A stretch of DNA of 64,000 bases, taken from contig JBAMJV010002917.1 of NCBI GenBank assembly GCA_037951105.1, forward strand, positions 108,882 through 172,881. The letters are read 5' to 3'. Position 1 is the stretch's first letter. Each line of letters opens with the position of its first letter. The notes under the pieces were generated by a model. It saw only the letters and a list, made by a program, of their open reading frames with translations. It searched no databases and was not told the DNA's origin. Origin of the DNA: Echinarachnius parma (lineage: Eukaryota > Echinodermata > Echinoidea > Clypeasteroida > Echinarachniidae). Positions 30,510 to 41,616 of this stretch are shown here, in pieces. The position numbers were made by a program, and so were the translations under genes.

Positions 30510-31532
30510 ATGGTGGACTCGGAGTATGATGATGATAATGCTGGCCCGAATGTCATTTACACAGCTCTTTTCTTTACCGCCATCGTTCCCGTCTGGATAA
30601 CAAACGTCGTCGGGAACACGCTGGTACTCATCTGCGTCTTTCGCGAGAAGAAGCTCCACCGGGCGTCGTACTACTTCGTCGCGTCGTTGGCTTTCGCCGA
30701 CTTCTCTTTCGCCGTCGTCGGCGTAGCGCCGCTGACGTTTATCGCTCTCTCCAAATCGCCGCTCGCCTGTGACGCGATGGCGCAGTTCTACCTGCTGTGC
30801 CTGAGCAACATCACCGCTCCAGTGTCCTTCATGAACCTACTTCTGCTGACGGCAGAAAGATACTGCGCAATCGCGTTCCCCATTCTGCACCGCAACGTCG
30901 TGACCACAAGACGAGCCTTCGGCATGATCGTTTTCATCTGGATATTTTGCACCGTTTTCTCCAGCATAACGTCGTTCCCGTTTTCGCGTCCCGGCGACTA
31001 CCAGAGCGCGCCGTTTTGCTCCCCGTTTACGTTCGAATTCGCGGTCATGACGTCGAGTATCGGCTTCATCGGGAACGCTTTTCTATCCTCTCTAAACGTC
31101 CACTTTTGGATTCTGTTAAGGAGACGCTTCAAAAACGACGCTAACCGCGAGATGCGTTTAGAGAACGGCAGGGTCCATAACGACGCTAACAACGAGATGC
31201 GTTTAGAGAACGGCAGGGTCCATAACGACGCTAACAACGAGGCGTCGGGAACCAAGATGAGCAAGGTCATCAGCATCATCGTCATCTTCTTCGTCGCGTG
31301 CTGGCTGCCCCAGACGGTGTTCTGCCTCATGGTTGCTCTCAGTTACCGGATGCGGATACATCTCGGCGTGCTCAGAATCTACTTCAGATTGTTCATCTTC
31401 CTGTTCGTGGTCAACGGAGCCTTCAATCCCGTCATCTACGCGAGGCAGAATCCGCATCTTCGCTCCGCGTTCAAGAAGCTGCTCGGATCACTTTGTCGTA
31501 GTAACCGCGTCGGAGTGCCCCCAATAATTTGA
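30510..31532 (+). CDS. Rhodopsin-class G protein-coupled receptor 1, intronless
   Basis: This is a 340-residue plasma-membrane receptor; ligand unknown. Seven hydrophobic segments carry the class A marks: G35-N36 in TM1, LAFAD (60-64) in TM2, C87 and C170 for the extracellular disulfide, ERY (116-118) in TM3, W144 in TM4, CWLP (264-267) in TM6 and NPVIY (306-310) in TM7 followed by helix 8. TM5 lacks the usual proline, as in the MECA group (melanocortin, S1P, cannabinoid), and NPxIYARQNPHLRSAF recalls that group, but I do not assign a family. The third intracellular loop holds an exact-length 45-bp tandem repeat (31134-31223 plus partial). The start ATG is the first in frame before TM1. GC-rich relative to flanks. 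Paralogue of 38812-39795. Confidence 0.9.
   Translation: MVDSEYDDDNAGPNVIYTALFFTAIVPVWITNVVGNTLVLICVFREKKLHRASYYFVASLAFADFSFAVVGVAPLTFIALSKSPLACDAMAQFYLLCLSNITAPVSFMNLLLLTAERYCAIAFPILHRNVVTTRRAFGMIVFIWIFCTVFSSITSFPFSRPGDYQSAPFCSPFTFEFAVMTSSIGFIGNAFLSSLNVHFWILLRRRFKNDANREMRLENGRVHNDANNEMRLENGRVHNDANNEASGTKMSKVISIIVIFFVACWLPQTVFCLMVALSYRMRIHLGVLRIYFRLFIFLFVVNGAFNPVIYARQNPHLRSAFKKLLGSLCRSNRVGVPPII
31134..31241 (+). repeat. In-frame 45-bp repeat in the GPCR 1 third loop
   Basis: Two full copies (31134-31178, 31179-31223) and a partial third encode NDAN(R/N)EMRLENGRVH. Copies differ at very few bases. This is the loop that contacts G proteins. Confidence 0.95.
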
Positions 31533-31639
31533 AGAAAAATAAAACAATGAAAAACATAAGAGGAACATTTTTAGAAAAAAAAAACAAAGAAATACATTAG
31601 GTATGCCCCTAATAATGGTGTGTGCCCCCAATCAGTTTG

Positions 31640-31915
31640 ACCACGCTACCCCACTGGCCAGTGGGGTAGCTACTGGGGTGGGCTGGTGGCAGGCGCGCCG
31701 GAAGCAGTTTTGGATTGGGGGGGGGGGGGGCAAAGACCAAAGGGGGCTCACGATTTTTGTGTGTAGGGGCTCATGCCCAACCACACTCAGAGCAGGGTTG
31801 CCAACTTTGAGCCAGAGGTGAGAGTGAGACATTGCGAGGGAGCGAAGTGACTGAGCGGGGGGAGGGTGTGGGAGGGGGGGGGGGGGGGGTGTCCTCCCTT
31901 GTCTTTCATCTTCGT
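31640..31915. repeat. G-rich repeat debris downstream of GPCR 1
   Basis: GGTGGCAGGCGCGCCGGAAG, poly-G tracts at about 31718 and 31875, and CAGGGTTGCCAACTTTGAGC suggest remnants of several dispersed elements. No gene. Confidence 0.5.
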
Positions 31916-32514
31916 TTCAAATTGTAATCTTACCGCAATATTACTACAGTAATATACAAAATTTATAACTTCAACTAACCTTAAATTATTGACCGACGAG
32001 CTTTCGTCCCAAACTGCAGACTTTCTCAAGCCAAGTGACTTGGATTCATCACATCTTGGTTTTGTTGCATTGTGATTACTGGGGTGAATATTGGAGAAAG
32101 GGAGTAGCCAGTGTCTCTATTCAAAAGAGGGTTAAGTCTCTTTGTCCAGATTGCTACCTTCACTTTCCTTGGCCAAAAGTTTGATTCGAAGTCAATATAT
32201 TACGAGAATTATTGTACAATAATGTTTTATGTACAACGAGAAATTAACTTTTGCATTCGCTTGTGACAATAATGATTTGTAAAGTTGAGAAGAGTTGTAT
32301 GGTCGAAGAGAGTAAAAACTTGAAAAACATGCATTATTATTCAAACATCACAAGATTTGTATGGTTTTTCTCTTGTCTAAATGATGTGTAGGTACATTAT
32401 TTGTGTGTGTGTGTGTGCGCAATTGTCTGTGTTGCGTATGTGCATGTTTGTTCAGCGTGTGTTCATGTGCATGTTTTGATTGACATACACTATATAATAG
32501 TCTTACCTTTTTTG

Positions 32515-32790
32515 TCAGTGGCCCGGTCGGGCCAAAAAAAAAAAAAACTGGCCCAAAAATATTATTTCATGAGTAAACTTGTTACTGTTCAAAATATCCC
32601 TCTTTCCTGATCAAACCTTTGATTATAGATGAAGCATGACATGGAAGAAAACAAGATTTTTAAAAATTTTGTCAGTGTCGGGTTGAAAATCTGCTTGTCC
32701 AATTGGACCACCAGAATATGACTTTTATGCATTTTTGCTAGCCCAAAGTGCAATTTCACTGGCTCCGGGCCAGTGCGAGTGTCGAGCCCT
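32515..32790. repeat. GGCAAGT-related element in unit 2
   Basis: GGCCCGGTCGGGCCAAAAAA to CGGGCCAGTGCGAGTGTCGA, with an internal inverted arrangement of GCCCAAA motifs; the terminus GTCGAGCCCTG is shared with 17682. Confidence 0.55.
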
Positions 32791-32997
32791 GCTATAGTCC
32801 TCGTTTGGATGTGTGAATTCATACACACGGGTTCACACAGGTGCTTACAAGTATCTGTATGTGTGTGTGGGTGTGTGCTGGTGTTCACACAGGTCGAGCC
32901 CTGCTATAGTCCTTGTTTGGATGTGTGAATTCATACACACGGGTTCACACAGGTGCTTACAAGTATCTGTATGTGTGTGTGGGTGTGTGCTGGTGTG
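32778..32997. repeat. Two-copy 110-bp tandem duplication
   Basis: GTCGAGCCCTGCTATAGTCC to GGGTGTGTGCTGGTGT is repeated almost exactly; the second copy begins at about 32891. Confidence 0.9.
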
Positions 32998-33185
32998 TAT
33001 TTAGTGTATTTAGTCTATGTTTACTTCTTGATTTTGAAAGTTCGCTGAATTAGGCCCAGCAGACACGTCTACAAGATCCAACTGCTATTTGGCTTTAAAT
33101 CACCAAATCACACACCAAAAATATTTTTAAAAGTCTTCAGGCTTTAAAATCTGATTTAAATGAGTAGCATACTTGTGGATTATAA

Positions 33186-33347
33186 ATACTGTGAACAGTG
33201 GTGTAGACGTGTCGAACAGATTGAGGGGGAGGAGGGGGGGCACATAGAGAATTTATTTCCCTTTTTGAAGGATTTTATTGTTTTTGTAAAAAAAAAGGGG
33301 GAGGGGAGAGTATGTGCCCCCTTAGCTATGCCATTGATTATGATGCA
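33186..33347. mobile_element. Small inverted-repeat element, GGTGTAGC/GCTATGCC type
   Basis: CAGTGGTGTAGACGTG at the left and CTTAGCTATGCCATTG at the right form imperfect inverted ends. Similar GGCGTAGCC-type ends recur near 33688, 50878-51029 and 54685. Confidence 0.45.
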
Positions 33348-33812
33348 AACTTGCAATATTGGACTACTACACTTTTTACAAGTGGTGAACACAGGCAGGA
33401 TAGTATTGTTCATAGCTAGAAATAAGTTATAGAAACCATAACGGGAGCCATGAACATTGATCCTTACGTAATACCTATTCATCAGGGATGGGGATGAATG
33501 AATAGATCAGCCCCCCCCCCCCCCGATGAATAGGTATCAATTACAGATCTACGCCCATGACGGGAGCTATAGGAGCTACTCCAGTATTTATCGTTTTTTC
33601 CTTTTTTTAAATCTAGTCCCAAATTCGACAATTATTAAATGTGTCAAACTCAAATAAATGCTAACATATGCGGCACAGGCAGAACCAGTGGTGTAGCCAG
33701 GAATTACCCAAGGGAAGGTGGCGGGGGCGGGGGGGGGGGGGGGGGGGTGGGCTCCAACCTGCGAGCCCGGACTCAGAAGCGCAGTCTGCTTTGGATTAAG
33801 GGGTTCAGGAGA

Positions 33813-34270
33813 CGGATCCCTGCGATTATAGTTATCTAAAACCCAAATATCTAAACTACGAGTTATATACCAAGAAAGGAAAACAAAACGAGCATTAGAG
33901 GAGGGAGGGGGGGGGGGGGGGGACGGAGCCCCGCGATTATAGCTATCTGAAGCCCAAATATCTAAACTATACGAGCTATACCAAGAAAGGAAAACAAAAC
34001 GAGCATTAGAGGAGGGGGGGGGGGGGGGGTGGGGGGGGGGGGGGGGGGACGGAGCCCGCGATTATATCTATCAAAAGCCCAAATATCTAAACTACGATCT
34101 ATACCAAGAAAGGAAAACAAAACGAGCATTAGAGGAAGGGGGGGGGGGGGGGGTAGCGGAGCCCCGCGATTATATCTATCTTAAGCCCAAATATATACAC
34201 TACGAGCTATACCAACAAAGGAAAACAAAACGAGCATTAGAGGATTGGGCGGGGGGGGGGGGGGGGGGGC
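33813..34270. repeat. Minisatellite with poly-G tracts, locus 2
   Basis: Four units of the same consensus as 26636-27315, starting near 33813, 33922, 34048 and 34156, with G tracts of varying length. It lies at the same position within segmental-duplication unit 2. Confidence 0.95.
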
Positions 34271-36189
34271 ACGAGTATGACTAAATAATAGTGTAGTTAT
34301 TTGTTGTCAAAGTGTAGGGACCCATTGGAAAGCAGGAGAGCAAAGCTTGCGGATTATGTATCTCGCAAATTATTTAGTTAAAAAGATAAAAAGAAGCTGG
34401 ATAAATCCTACCCACGCCACTAGCTGGGGGCTAGGGGGCTGAGGGCCCCATTGAGAGTGTTGAACATGGCCATATTCGGGCAAAATACACCTCAAAATGC
34501 TCAAATTCGGGCATAACATGTAATTTTTGGGGATAACCTTATCCATCATATTTGGGCAAGCTTACGTCATATTAGGGCAAACCTGTGTCATATTCGGGCA
34601 ATTATGTATTTATGTATTCTTCTCTTCTTTAACAAAATTCAGGGTAGGTTGTTCAGTTGAAAAAGGATATACAACGGCGCCTTGTAATCTCATGTCAATG
34701 TCATTCGTACAAAATCGTCTTTTTGGAAGCAGCTTTTAAAAATGTTTGTTTTATTGTTAGGTGAAAAACGGGAAAGATGGTTTTCGGACAACAGACCTCA
34801 AACCCCCGGCGAAAAAAAGAAAATGTGCCCGCGCACGCTCATGTTCATGAATCCTTGCCATTTCAATCAGAGCACATTACAATTGTGCGAAGCTGCACAG
34901 TCTTGGTGAACGGCTTTATTTCCATGGAGACATGATGCTTATAATGATGTAGGCAACATCCTGTATTTTGTTTCTATGTTTTTTTATAGGGAATCATTTC
35001 CCACTTAGTTACTTCATTATGTACCGCACTGATTATCCAACATGTATTTTGTTACAATTGCGCATTATCGGTATTATCGGGATTCCGTAATATAACGGTT
35101 ATATTGATCACTGATTGATTTCAGCCCCCTTTCAGCCCAGCCCGCTTTTCAAAATATGAATTTAAAAATGTATTAACATATTTTGTAGAGCAGCATATAT
35201 TAGTGTGGTCCATAATTCATTTGAAACTATTTCATTTTTTTAATCCATCATCGTCCCGTGCCGCTTTTAATTATAAAGTTATACAAACGCTGAATATTTG
35301 GTATAGGTTAAAGTCATATCGAATGAAGTATGCAGTCTGTTTAAATTGCATGTACATGTAATATAACCTTTATCTGACATTCAAATATGAGTTTGATTTT
35401 TCACATCTTCCCATACCTTTCTGATTTTTAATAACAAACTTTAGTGATTTTTTTTACGTTCGTCGGTGTCAATAAGTATCTAAATCTAAGTGTCCTTTGT
35501 AGATTTATGCATTTCTATCTGCGTGAAATGTGACGCTGCTCGAACTTCCGATTTTTCAGAGTATTTCACACATTTTTAATAGAATGATATCATTTACGTT
35601 TCACAAAAAAAAGTGTGGTTCAGAGGGTTCTACTTTATGCACAAAAAAATGGTTCAGTATGTTCCACTTTTACCAAATATGTGGTTCAGAATGTTATACT
35701 TTTTGCATAAATGTAATTATGTATATTCATTCATGTAGGTATTCCGACTTCTATTATAATGATTACGATCTACAACATATAAGAAGTACTGTATTAAGGA
35801 CCACTCGTTAGCTTTAATGAGACGGTCGTTGTAACAGTAACGGATATGAGGTGTGGGGAAGGGAGGGAGGTATGGGGAAGTCTGCCCCCACCCCCGGACA
35901 GCTTTTTAAATGCAGTGAAAACTGTCTATTAACTTAAAGACCACCCAAACGATACAAGAAAACAGAGATATACAGGTTCATTTACATATTATAGAAGCTG
36001 CTTCCTATATGGAGTCAAGATCAGTCATGTGGTCTTTATCGACAGGTGGTCTTTATGTACATGTGGTTATTATAGAGCAGGTTTGACCGCAGTTGGAAAG
36101 AAAAATATGGAAGGGGCTTTATGGCTGACCTGTGGATCCCACCCACTGGAAGCCTTCCTTATACCGACAATACCGGAAAGAATTACACA

Positions 36190-36730
36190 GTGTGTCACGG
36201 TGTGAACGCGTACTGTGCAGCCATGTTAAATTGAAGTGTTTTTAATAGCAGTGTTGACACTCTGTTAACACCCTGTTAAAACACCCTGTTAACACACTGT
36301 GATCACACTGTCAGCACCCTATTGTGAATTAGGCAGGGTACACCACAGTGTGCTGATAGTATGTTCACACTGTGATCACAGTGTGCCACAGTGTGAACAC
36401 GTACCCATGTAGACCATGTTAACTTGGAGTGTGTTAACAGTGTCGACACCCATCACACTGTGGACACTGTGATCACACTGAGATCACACTATTTTACGCA
36501 CTGTGAACGCGGGATTTACCACCGTGTGCTGGCAGTGTGTTCACTTTGTGATCCCAGTGTGTTCACAGTTAGATAGGTATTGACGCTCTTATAATTGAGA
36601 CGCTCCAATTTAACATGCATGGTCCTCATAATACAGTGTGTTCATACTGTGGTCCACTCTGTGAAACGTACACCGTGTGTTCACACTATGACATACTCTG
36701 AAACATCATGCGTTAAAACTGTGACCCACT
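36190..36730. repeat. Degenerate palindrome-rich TGTGATCACA repeat
   Basis: Dozens of variants of CACACTGTGATCACACTGT, CTGTTAACACACTG and CAGTGTGAAC are interspersed over 540 bp, many self-complementary. The block is absent from the paralogous position in unit 1. Confidence 0.85.
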
Positions 36731-37026
36731 GTGTTTTTTTAGTAGGGTTTTCATCTTGCACAAAACCATCCCACCTACACCCCCAGCCCCCTCCCCCAAC
36801 AAACTCCAAGATACGCTACTACTAGCTAGCTGGCTCATAGAAAAGTAATTACTCGGTATAATGTTCTGAGTTGAGCTGGACATTTCCAATTTTATCTTGA
36901 TATACATGTAAACACTTATGTCTGCTCTAACATACTTTATTTACTACTAGATAGGATACTCGAGGAGCTTACTACGGCCTATGGGTACTTGTTCACGGCC
37001 AACAAAGAAACAAACAAAACACTTAA

Positions 37027-37486
37027 AGGGTACCACCACCCAAAAATAATATTTTTTATTAAAGAAAGGTAACATCTTTAGTATTCCATTCCATCAACAA
37101 GTTCACAAAAATATGTTTCCAGAAAAAGAAAAAAAAATTGGAAACGCATCACTATTCTAAAGCATGTGTTCATGCGGTTTGAATTACGCAGACTGCTATG
37201 TGTGCGGTGAATTGCAACGTGTGCAGAGCGAACGAATCGCCCGGGAATCTATTGTTTACAAACGTGCGCGTGAATGGCATTTGCGCACTCGTGAATGGCA
37301 TTTGCGCACTCGCAAATGGTTGGCCCGTATGGAACCAGGAAATAGCAGTGGTTCCGTAAGTGGTGGAAATTAATTGCTTTGTTTATGAATTACACAACCC
37401 TTTGCAAAATGTTGGGTATCTATTTGATATCACAAAACGGTACCAAAACATATAATAATGTGTTGTTCTTTGCCTGGTGGTCCCCT
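37027..37486. mobile_element. TTAA MITE family 1, copy B
   Basis: TTAA at 37023-37026 and 37487-37490; ends AGGGTACCACCACCCAAAAA and CTTTGCCTGGTGGTCCCCT. It contains a short internal repeat (GTGAATGGCATTTGCGCACT twice, near 37270-37310). Confidence 0.87.
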
Positions 37487-38811
37487 TTAAGAGTAATTGA
37501 GTAGTCACGTTCTCTACTAATTACCTCGAGTTTTCATGCACGAACATACAATGTTGGCCTCCTCATTATCTACAGAGATCATGTAAAGTGCGCCAGGTAA
37601 AGAGCTAGGAACGAACGAGATCAACCTAATACCACGATTACTATAGTTGGCTGCGAATGCCTACCCCGTGAGCGTCGAAGACCGACCGAGGTATTCAATC
37701 TTGGATTTTAGACAATTAGTGCAGTGAATTTCTACCCCGAGAGCTTCGAGGTTTTCCCTCTTAATGAATAAAAGAATAACTTTACAACGAATATAAACTG
37801 TTGTTTTATTAGTTCAAACAGTTTAAACCACCATAATTGTATAGAAAAGAGTTTAAACAACCACGGAATCCCCGGTATAAAGGGGTATAAATCCGGTATA
37901 TAATGTGGTAGAAACCGAGGCTTCTGATTGGATAACCCCTCGCTCTACGTCAGGACAACACACCCAGCTATCGGACCCCGCTCGTAGCTGGATTGTGGTT
38001 TTGAAGCAGCGTTTAGTATTTTCATTTTTGTTTTAATTTTCGGATGTGCGAGTACTTGGAAAGTGATATTTTCATTTTCTGTATGATTTGAACTTTTTGG
38101 AAAGATGAAAAAAACTTGGCTTATGTTGCTTTTTCTTTGAATAAACCACTAAAGGCCCGGTTACATATGATGCCCGACGGAATGGAGATCGTCTTTCACC
38201 AACGGATAATTTTGATTGCGCAAATTATTTTCTTTTCGTCGGGCGTATATGACTCTCTCGGATGGTTACCAACGTATTATACAGGGCAGAATGTTGCATG
38301 TTTTACATACGGATTATGATGAACAAACATGATTGTGGGAGCAACATAATAATAGATCAGCCTGAAGAAGGAAACAGATTAATATGTTGTACGTACTGTT
38401 CAGCCTACGATTGTTTCGTTAAACGGTTCAGGTTAACAGCAACGTTTGTGATTTATTATGCGGTAAAATTTTGCACGTTTGAACCCGTCTTTTTGGTATA
38501 AACACCATTACAACTGCGAAGAATGTATAGTTGTATTAATTTGTGACATGGTGACCCGCGTTTTGGATGAATTTTGAATTTTCTTTCATACCTCACACAT
38601 ATTCATCTTCGCGGTATTCATATTTGTCTTCGGAAAGCAACAAAGCAATTTTAACGGAGCTTATTGCAAGAGAGGAATCCAACACCATTTTAATCGTTGC
38701 ACGTTTCCATGGAGACTTTCTCTTGATCATGCTGATAAGGGATAATTTTTATCTGTATATGTAATTAACTCGACGATCTGTATAGATTAGCTGATTAGAA
38801 TTATTACAAAG

Positions 38812-39795
38812 ATGGAAAACTCTACGTCCTACTCCTACCAACAATTAAACACTCTGCACCTTGCTGTATTTTGTTCCCTGGCCATACCGATATGGATAAT
38901 AAACGTCGCTGGCAACGCGTTAGTCCTCATTTGCGTCTTTCGCGAAAAGAAGTTGCACCGAGCGTCCTACTATTTCGTCGCGTCGTTGGCTCTTGCGGAC
39001 ATTTCGAACGCCATCTTTGGAGCTGCGCCGCTGGCCTATCTCGTTTTTCGGGAAACGTCGCAACGGCCGTGTGACGCGACGATGCCGTACTACCTTTTAA
39101 TCGGCGGCAACCTTAACTCCTTTATGTCGTTCTTCAACCTCATTCTCCTGACGGTGGAGAGATACTGCGCCGTCGCCTTCCCGATTCATCACCGCAAGCT
39201 GATAACCAACAGAAGAACGTTCGGGTTGATCGTCTTCATTTGGTTATTTGCCGGTTGCTCCGCCGTCATTCTATCGTACCCCTACAACCACCGGAACATC
39301 ACATCCTGCCTGATACTGACGTACGAATTTGCCATCTATGCATCCTGTTGCGGTTTCGCCGGCAGCACCTTGCTGGCTATACTGAACGTCCACCTGGGCA
39401 TCCTGATAAAAAGACGCTTTCGCGACGGTGCTGGACGCGAACGACGTTTCAACGACGCCGCCGTACAAAATGACGCTCGTGATGACGCGATCGGGGAAAA
39501 GGCGAATAAAGCCGTCATCACGATCGTCTTCTTTTTCATCGCGTGTTGGCTGCCTCAAACGGTGTACTGCCTCGTTGTCGCCCTCAGCTATCAAGAGAAG
39601 ATCAGCGACGCCGTTCTAGATATCTATTCTAAGGTTTTCACGTTTCTTTTCCTGTTGAACGGAGCGATCAATCCGATCATCTACGCAAGGCAAAACCCGC
39701 ATCTTCGCTCCGCTTTCAAGAAGATGCTGCTAAGAAGACGTCAGAACCAAATAGGTGATACGCCGCCGATTAACCGATTGCCTACGGGAACCTAA
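38812..39795 (+). CDS. Rhodopsin-class G protein-coupled receptor 2, intronless
   Basis: This is a 327-residue paralogue of the receptor at 30510-31532; more than half of the aligned residues look identical, highest in TM1-TM3 and TM6-helix 8. Marks: N-glycosylation site N3-S-T, G34-N35, LALAD (59-63), C87 with C166, ERY (116-118), CWLP (245-248), NPIIY (287-291), ARQNPHLRSAFKK. No proline in TM5. The third loop is shorter and lacks the 45-bp repeat. Both proteins end with a PPI motif near the C-terminus. Single open frame, GC-richer than surroundings, about 1 kb downstream of segmental-duplication unit 2. Ligand and G protein are unknown. Confidence 0.9.
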   Translation: MENSTSYSYQQLNTLHLAVFCSLAIPIWIINVAGNALVLICVFREKKLHRASYYFVASLALADISNAIFGAAPLAYLVFRETSQRPCDATMPYYLLIGGNLNSFMSFFNLILLTVERYCAVAFPIHHRKLITNRRTFGLIVFIWLFAGCSAVILSYPYNHRNITSCLILTYEFAIYASCCGFAGSTLLAILNVHLGILIKRRFRDGAGRERRFNDAAVQNDARDDAIGEKANKAVITIVFFFIACWLPQTVYCLVVALSYQEKISDAVLDIYSKVFTFLFLLNGAINPIIYARQNPHLRSAFKKMLLRRRQNQIGDTPPINRLPTGT

Positions 39796-39850
39796 TGGAC
39801 CATGTCCATATTCTATATGAGATTGTTAGTGTACGATCAAACAGCTTAAA

Positions 39851-41080
39851 GGGATAGCTCAGTTTGGGTGTAGGTAATGACAAATTCAGTGTATCATTTG
39901 AAAAAGAACATGATTCTAAAGACAAAATAAACTTTGTTTGATCAAAATCTGTTCAGAAACAGCGAAAATATCCAGAAATATATCCGACTGGAATCAATGT
40001 TCGGCTCCAACATTTTTTAGATAATTTAAGAAAATATTTCAGACAAAGTACCTCTCCAATGTGGAGTCCCGCAGGGCTCTGTACTCGGGCCTTTACTTTT
40101 TACTATGTACGTGAAACCACTTGGAGATATACTCAAGCGTCATAATGTCCAATATCACATATATGCTGATGATATTTAATTGTATTGTACTTTTGATCCA
40201 AAGTGTACCTACAGCCTTCAAAGGGAACTTAAGATTATTGAAGATTGTATTGAAGAAATCAACAACTGGATGATTATTAATAGATTAAAGTTAAATGAAA
40301 ACAAAACGGAAGTGCTCTTGATCTTGTCTCCCAAACTTAGCCACTATCTTTCACAAGAAGTCTCTGTCTGTAGCACTCAAATTGCGGCTTCAACTACAGT
40401 CAGAAGCCTAGGGGTTGTGTTTGATTCCTCGTTGTCCATGTCTGACCAAGTTACAGCACTATGTAAATCTGTAAATTTTCATTTACTGTATATAATATTT
40501 CAAGAATAAGGAAAATGTTAACACAAGAAGCATGTAGTCACGCTATGCGCTCTCTTGTGCTCAGTCGTTTGGATTATGGAAATGCTCTCTTGGTTAATGC
40601 TCCGTGTTTTGAACTAGAGAGACTTCAGCGCTTACAAAATCGTGCTGCTCGCAATGTTTTAAGGGCCAAACGACAAGATAGGGCAACTCCATTATTGTAC
40701 AGTCTGCATTGGTTACCAGTCCAAAAGAGAATTATGTATAAGATTGCACTATTTGTATATAAATGTACACATAATCTTGCTCCTGGTTATTTGTGTACTT
40801 TATTAGATGTTCCTAGACAAGCTAACTATAATTTACGTTCTAGAGTAGATACTTCAATGTTAATGGTTCCAAGAACAAATTCAAAGGGTGGAGAGCGTAG
40901 TTTTTTTTATTTTGCTGGCCCTACATTTTGGAACAGCTTGCCAGTAGATTTAAGATTGTCCCCAACATTAGATATTTTAAAAATAAATTTGAAGACGTAT
41001 TTATTTTTGTTGTAGGTTATTGGAGAGGTTGTAAAGCGCATCGATCAGGTTTTAATTGGAAATGCGCTGTATAAATATCA

Positions 41081-41125
<45 letters not shown>

Positions 41126-41420
41126 TATCAAGCCTATTATATAAACATTGGACAAAAAAATTGTTTTGAATGATCTCTCTATTAAATCATCATTTTAACC
41201 ACTTCATCACATGCACATTTTTAAAATACGAAATGATTGAAACTTTCACGTGTCTGGAGCGCCCTCTTATGTTTTTTGAATGAAAACAGACTTTTAACTT
41301 AGCCCTATGAACACTTTCATATCATACATGTCATAGTTGCAATACTATGCAGCTATAACGGGTCAAGAGACGTTTCTTTGGTAGCTAAAAGCGTCAAGAG
41401 ACGCGCCTATACATAATACA
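39851..41420. mobile_element. TTAA MITE family 3 copy interrupted by a LINE
   Basis: The left end after TTAA (39847-39850) reads AGGGATAGCTCAGTTTGGG. The body ATAAACTTTGTTTGATCAAA is shared with 42600-43042. The LINE at about 40035-41124 separates it from the continuation ATGATCTCTCTATTAAATCA and GGAGCGCCCTCTTATGTTTT. The right end is eroded. Confidence 0.6.
40035..41124 (+). mobile_element. L2/CR1-like LINE, 3' part of reverse transcriptase ORF
   Basis: Reverse transcriptase motifs [14 protein letters not shown] and YADD are visible at 40060-40180, then thumb and C-terminal sequence (LQRLQNRAARNVLRAKRQDR, LHWLPVQKRI, FWNSLPVDLR). The tail GTAAAGCGCATCGATCAGG...GCGCTGTATAAAT is followed by (ATT)n. 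The frame is interrupted by stops and shifts near 40176 and 40507, so it is dead. 5'-truncated. Confidence 0.9.
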
Positions 41421-41605
41421 GTAAAAACCTTTCCTGTAGTGATCACCTGTCTATAAAATCCAACTGCTCACCAAAATCGATCCCCGGCAGAGAAAAATTA
41501 ATGTTATATCTAACCTGCCTAAAGAGGTCACCTGTCTGCAATGGGCATTTGTCTTGTTCCCTTCTGGTGGTCACTATACAAAGAATACACAGGTTTGATT
41601 GTATG
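41417..41605. repeat. AAACCTGTC-family MITE
   Basis: ACAGTAAAAACCTTTCCTGT to AATACACAGGTTTGATTGTA, with internal AGTGATCACCTGTCTATAAA and GGTGGTCACTATA. Same family as 10118 and 17725. Confidence 0.65.
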
Positions 41606-41616
41606 CCTTAAACGTC

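Larger units (their letters stand above)
32198..37763 (+). repeat. Segmental duplication, unit 2
   Basis: Matches unit 1 over about 32198-32536, 33813-36040 and 37575-37763. Two blocks are absent from unit 1: about 32537-33812 and about 36050-37570. The latter holds a TGTGATCACA-rich repeat and a TTAA MITE. Confidence 0.88.

Noticed and set aside
38116-38764. Small frames upstream of GPCR 2
   Set aside because: Short, overlapping, AT-rich, no similarity to the paralogous locus, no domains.
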